A stretch of 64,000 bases of DNA, taken from positions 28,980,063 to 29,044,062 of the forward strand of contig CM020619.1 in the NCBI GenBank assembly GCA_009829735.1. The letters are read 5' to 3'. This DNA is from Pyropia yezoensis (taxonomy: Eukaryota; Rhodophyta; Bangiophyceae; Bangiales; Bangiaceae). Every line of letters begins with the position of its first letter. Position 1 is the first letter of the stretch. Below the pieces are notes generated by a model, which was not told the origin of the DNA, did not search any database, and worked only from the letters and a program-made list of their open reading frames with translations. Of the stretch, positions 62,288-64,000 are shown in pieces. The position numbers were made by a program, and so were the translations under genes.

Positions 62288-64000
62288 TCAATCCTCTTGT
62301 TCCGCATCCGTTGCGGGTGAGCTCGTCTCGTCCCGAGGGTCTTGGGTGGCCCCGTCCTCTTGGTCCTCCTCCGTGTCCGACTCCAGAATCTTGCCGGCTC
62401 TGGCCACGGGAGTGCCCTCAATCCCGTTCCGTCGCGTGTAGGCACAGACGTCCGCGATGGGTAGCCGGTTTGAGGGTTCCCATGTATCATCTGCCGGGTT
62501 GAAACCGAACCAGCGTACTCGCAGGTACAGGCGTCCATCTCTCCAGGCATGGTCGACAAACTTGACGTAGACAAATTCCCGACCTTCTTCTTGGGATAGC
62601 CAGGGTATCGCAGTCCGCTTACGCCGGGTCAAGTCCCGTTGGCTTGGCGGTGGAGCTCGGGTGACATGGTCGCTGCTCACCCGGTACGGAGAGCCATCCA
62701 CGTCTAGAAGGAAGGTCCAGCCATCCGTATTGAGAATCTCATAAGGTCCATCCGTCTTAGAGTCCAGCTTCCCCCGGGTCTTGCTATGGTTGTCCACAAA
62801 AACCCAGTCGCCACCACCCAGTTCCTTGTTCTTTTCCCGGACACCCTTGTCATAGTCCCGCTTGTATCGCTCCTGGGTCTTTGAAATTGACTCCTTGACT
62901 CTTGGGAGCAGGAGCTTTAGTTGTTCCAGGAACTCATCCTTTGCCTTGGGACCTGACTTCAGTGCAGGCTGGAGACCGTCTGGTATTCTTTCCAGGGAGA
63001 AGTTGGTCAGCCGCCTTGGGGTGACAAAGTCGAGTGGAGCGACTCCCGTTGTCCGGTGAACTCGGGAGTTGTAGGCTAGAGTGAGGACAGCCAGGAGCTC
63101 GTCCCAGTCTTCTTGGTGCTCCTCCACGTAGTGCCGTAGCATGTCCACTAGGGTCCGGTTGAATCGTTCCACCTGGCCGTTCGTTTGAGGGTGGTACGTC
63201 GTGGTGTACAAGTTCTTGATGCCCATCAGGTCACAGACTCCTTGGAAGAACAGGGATGCAAACTGGGGACCGTTGTCGGTTAAGACGGAGTCTGGAGGGC
63301 CGTAGGCAGCTATCCAGTACTCGCAGAAGGCCGACGTGACATCCAGAGCCGTGATGGTTCTCAACGGGATTGCTCGAGTGAACTTGGAGAACCGGTCACA
63401 AATGATGAGCAGGTATATGTTGCCACTGGAGGTCTCAGGTAGGGGCCCCAGGATGTCCATGCTTAAGCTTGCAAAGGGCTCCGCCGCAGGGAATAGGCGT
63501 AGCTTAGAAGTCTTCTTCCTCTGGGACAACCGGTTCCTTGCACAAGAAATACAAGCCTCCAGGCACTTATGGACGTCACTGGCCATGGTTTCCCAGTAAT
63601 AATGTCGTCTCATGGAAGCATACATCCGATTGATACCAGGATGTCCGGCCTGGGGAGACGAGTGCTCCAGGCGTAGGATGTCAGTCCGTAGGCTCCGGGG
63701 TACGTAGACTTGAGTTGCCCCATCGAAGGGTGACACCCGTACCAGGAGTCCGTCTGTAGACTCGGAGAAGCGACTGTTCCGGTTCAGGTCCATTTGGTGG
63801 CGAAGCTCCAAGCATTGAGGGTCCGTCAATTGTGCCTCCAGCATCCGGTGAATGGTTACCGGTTGATGAGCGTCAGGTGTCTCGTACAGGGGAGCGTGCC
63901 AGCCACGTCCGACATTCGGGAGGATGAAGCAAGGTATTTCCTCCGGGATAGGACCGGTATCGGCTGCAGGAGTCTCCAGCCGGGACATGGTGTCGGCGCA
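62288..64000 (-). CDS. pol of LTR element 3 (integrase and chromodomain, partial)
   Basis: Continues beyond the right edge. Integrase zinc part (HSSPQAGHPG ... CISCARNR), DDE core (MDILGPLPETSSGNIYLLII, VLTDNGPQFASLFF, YHPQTNGQVERFN) and a chromodomain-like end (VKFVDHAWRDGRLYLRVRWF, DDTWEPSNRLP). An acidic tail rich in Asp/Glu closes the protein. No break seen in the visible part. Confidence 0.85.
   Translation of the reverse strand, partial: CADTMSRLETPAADTGPIPEEIPCFILPNVGRGWHAPLYETPDAHQPVTIHRMLEAQLTDPQCLELRHQMDLNRNSRFSESTDGLLVRVSPFDGATQVYVPRSLRTDILRLEHSSPQAGHPGINRMYASMRRHYYWETMASDVHKCLEACISCARNRLSQRKKTSKLRLFPAAEPFASLSMDILGPLPETSSGNIYLLIICDRFSKFTRAIPLRTITALDVTSAFCEYWIAAYGPPDSVLTDNGPQFASLFFQGVCDLMGIKNLYTTTYHPQTNGQVERFNRTLVDMLRHYVEEHQEDWDELLAVLTLAYNSRVHRTTGVAPLDFVTPRRLTNFSLERIPDGLQPALKSGPKAKDEFLEQLKLLLPRVKESISKTQERYKRDYDKGVREKNKELGGGDWVFVDNHSKTRGKLDSKTDGPYEILNTDGWTFLLDVDGSPYRVSSDHVTRAPPPSQRDLTRRKRTAIPWLSQEEGREFVYVKFVDHAWRDGRLYLRVRWFGFNPADDTWEPSNRLPIADVCAYTRRNGIEGTPVARAGKILESDTEEDQEDGATQDPRDETSSPATDAEQED

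Larger units (their letters stand above)
60758..64000 (-). mobile_element. Ty3/gypsy-type LTR element 3 (3' part, older)
   Basis: On the minus strand the 3' half of pol (integrase and chromodomain-like end) enters from the right edge and ends at 62288. Below it, on the plus strand, lies a degraded ORF in the same tail-to-tail position as the antisense ORF of element 2. LTRs are not visible (right part outside the window, left in the gap). pol shows no break here; the antisense ORF is broken several times. It is a different family from element 2, since pol identity is only moderate by eye. Confidence 0.8.

Overview
The window is nuclear DNA of a GC-rich, gene-dense, intron-poor photosynthetic eukaryote. 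A bangiophyte red alga of the Porphyra/Pyropia type fits best. The reasons are mostly single-exon genes with a few short GT-AG introns, plastid leaders beginning with a phenylalanine-containing start (MAF), a Tic22 plastid import factor, a plastid class I aldolase, very Ala/Gly/Pro-rich proteins, long G/C homopolymers, and Ty3-type LTR elements with a C-terminal chromodomain-like segment. The species call is inference; no marker gene is present.

Left end (1-6.8 kb): the 5' part of a Ty3/gypsy-type LTR element on the minus strand (gag, protease, start of reverse transcriptase, one LTR) sits inside the relic of a Fanzor gene, the eukaryotic TnpB-like RNA-guided nuclease family. The relic keeps one reading frame for 2.5 kb, with four in-frame stops.

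Host block (8.5-47 kb): a fucosyltransferase-like type II membrane protein; dihydroxyacid dehydratase (branched-chain amino acids); Tic22; an Ala-rich membrane-like protein; a protein with three His/Cys zinc-site modules; a three-finger C2H2 protein; RFC2; methionyl-tRNA formyltransferase; a RsfS/Iojap ribosome factor; an Rv2258c-like SAM methyltransferase; class I fructose-bisphosphate aldolase with an intron in its leader; an FkbM methyltransferase; RFC4; a ubiquitin-like/STI1/FKBP fusion; and tRNA (guanine-N7) methyltransferase. Organelle functions recur: Tic22, Fmt, RsfS, aldolase and dihydroxyacid dehydratase all carry probable leaders. Three short TA-flanked MITEs and a 0.92-kb element with ~40-bp terminal inverted repeats lie between 34.6 and 41.0 kb.

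Right end (49-64 kb): a DNA-transposon-type gene on the minus strand is cut by a young, nearly complete ~9.4-kb LTR element (gag, pol with chromodomain, a long antisense ORF between pol and the 3' LTR). Its right LTR runs into a 500-N assembly gap. After the gap lies a third LTR element on the minus strand. It has the same tail-to-tail layout of pol and antisense ORF, and recognisable similarity in that antisense ORF.

Four host genes (Ala-rich protein, RsfS, Rv2258c-like methyltransferase, TrmB) change reading frame exactly at G/C homopolymer runs. This looks like assembly length error rather than gene decay. No rRNA, tRNA or CRISPR array was recognised.
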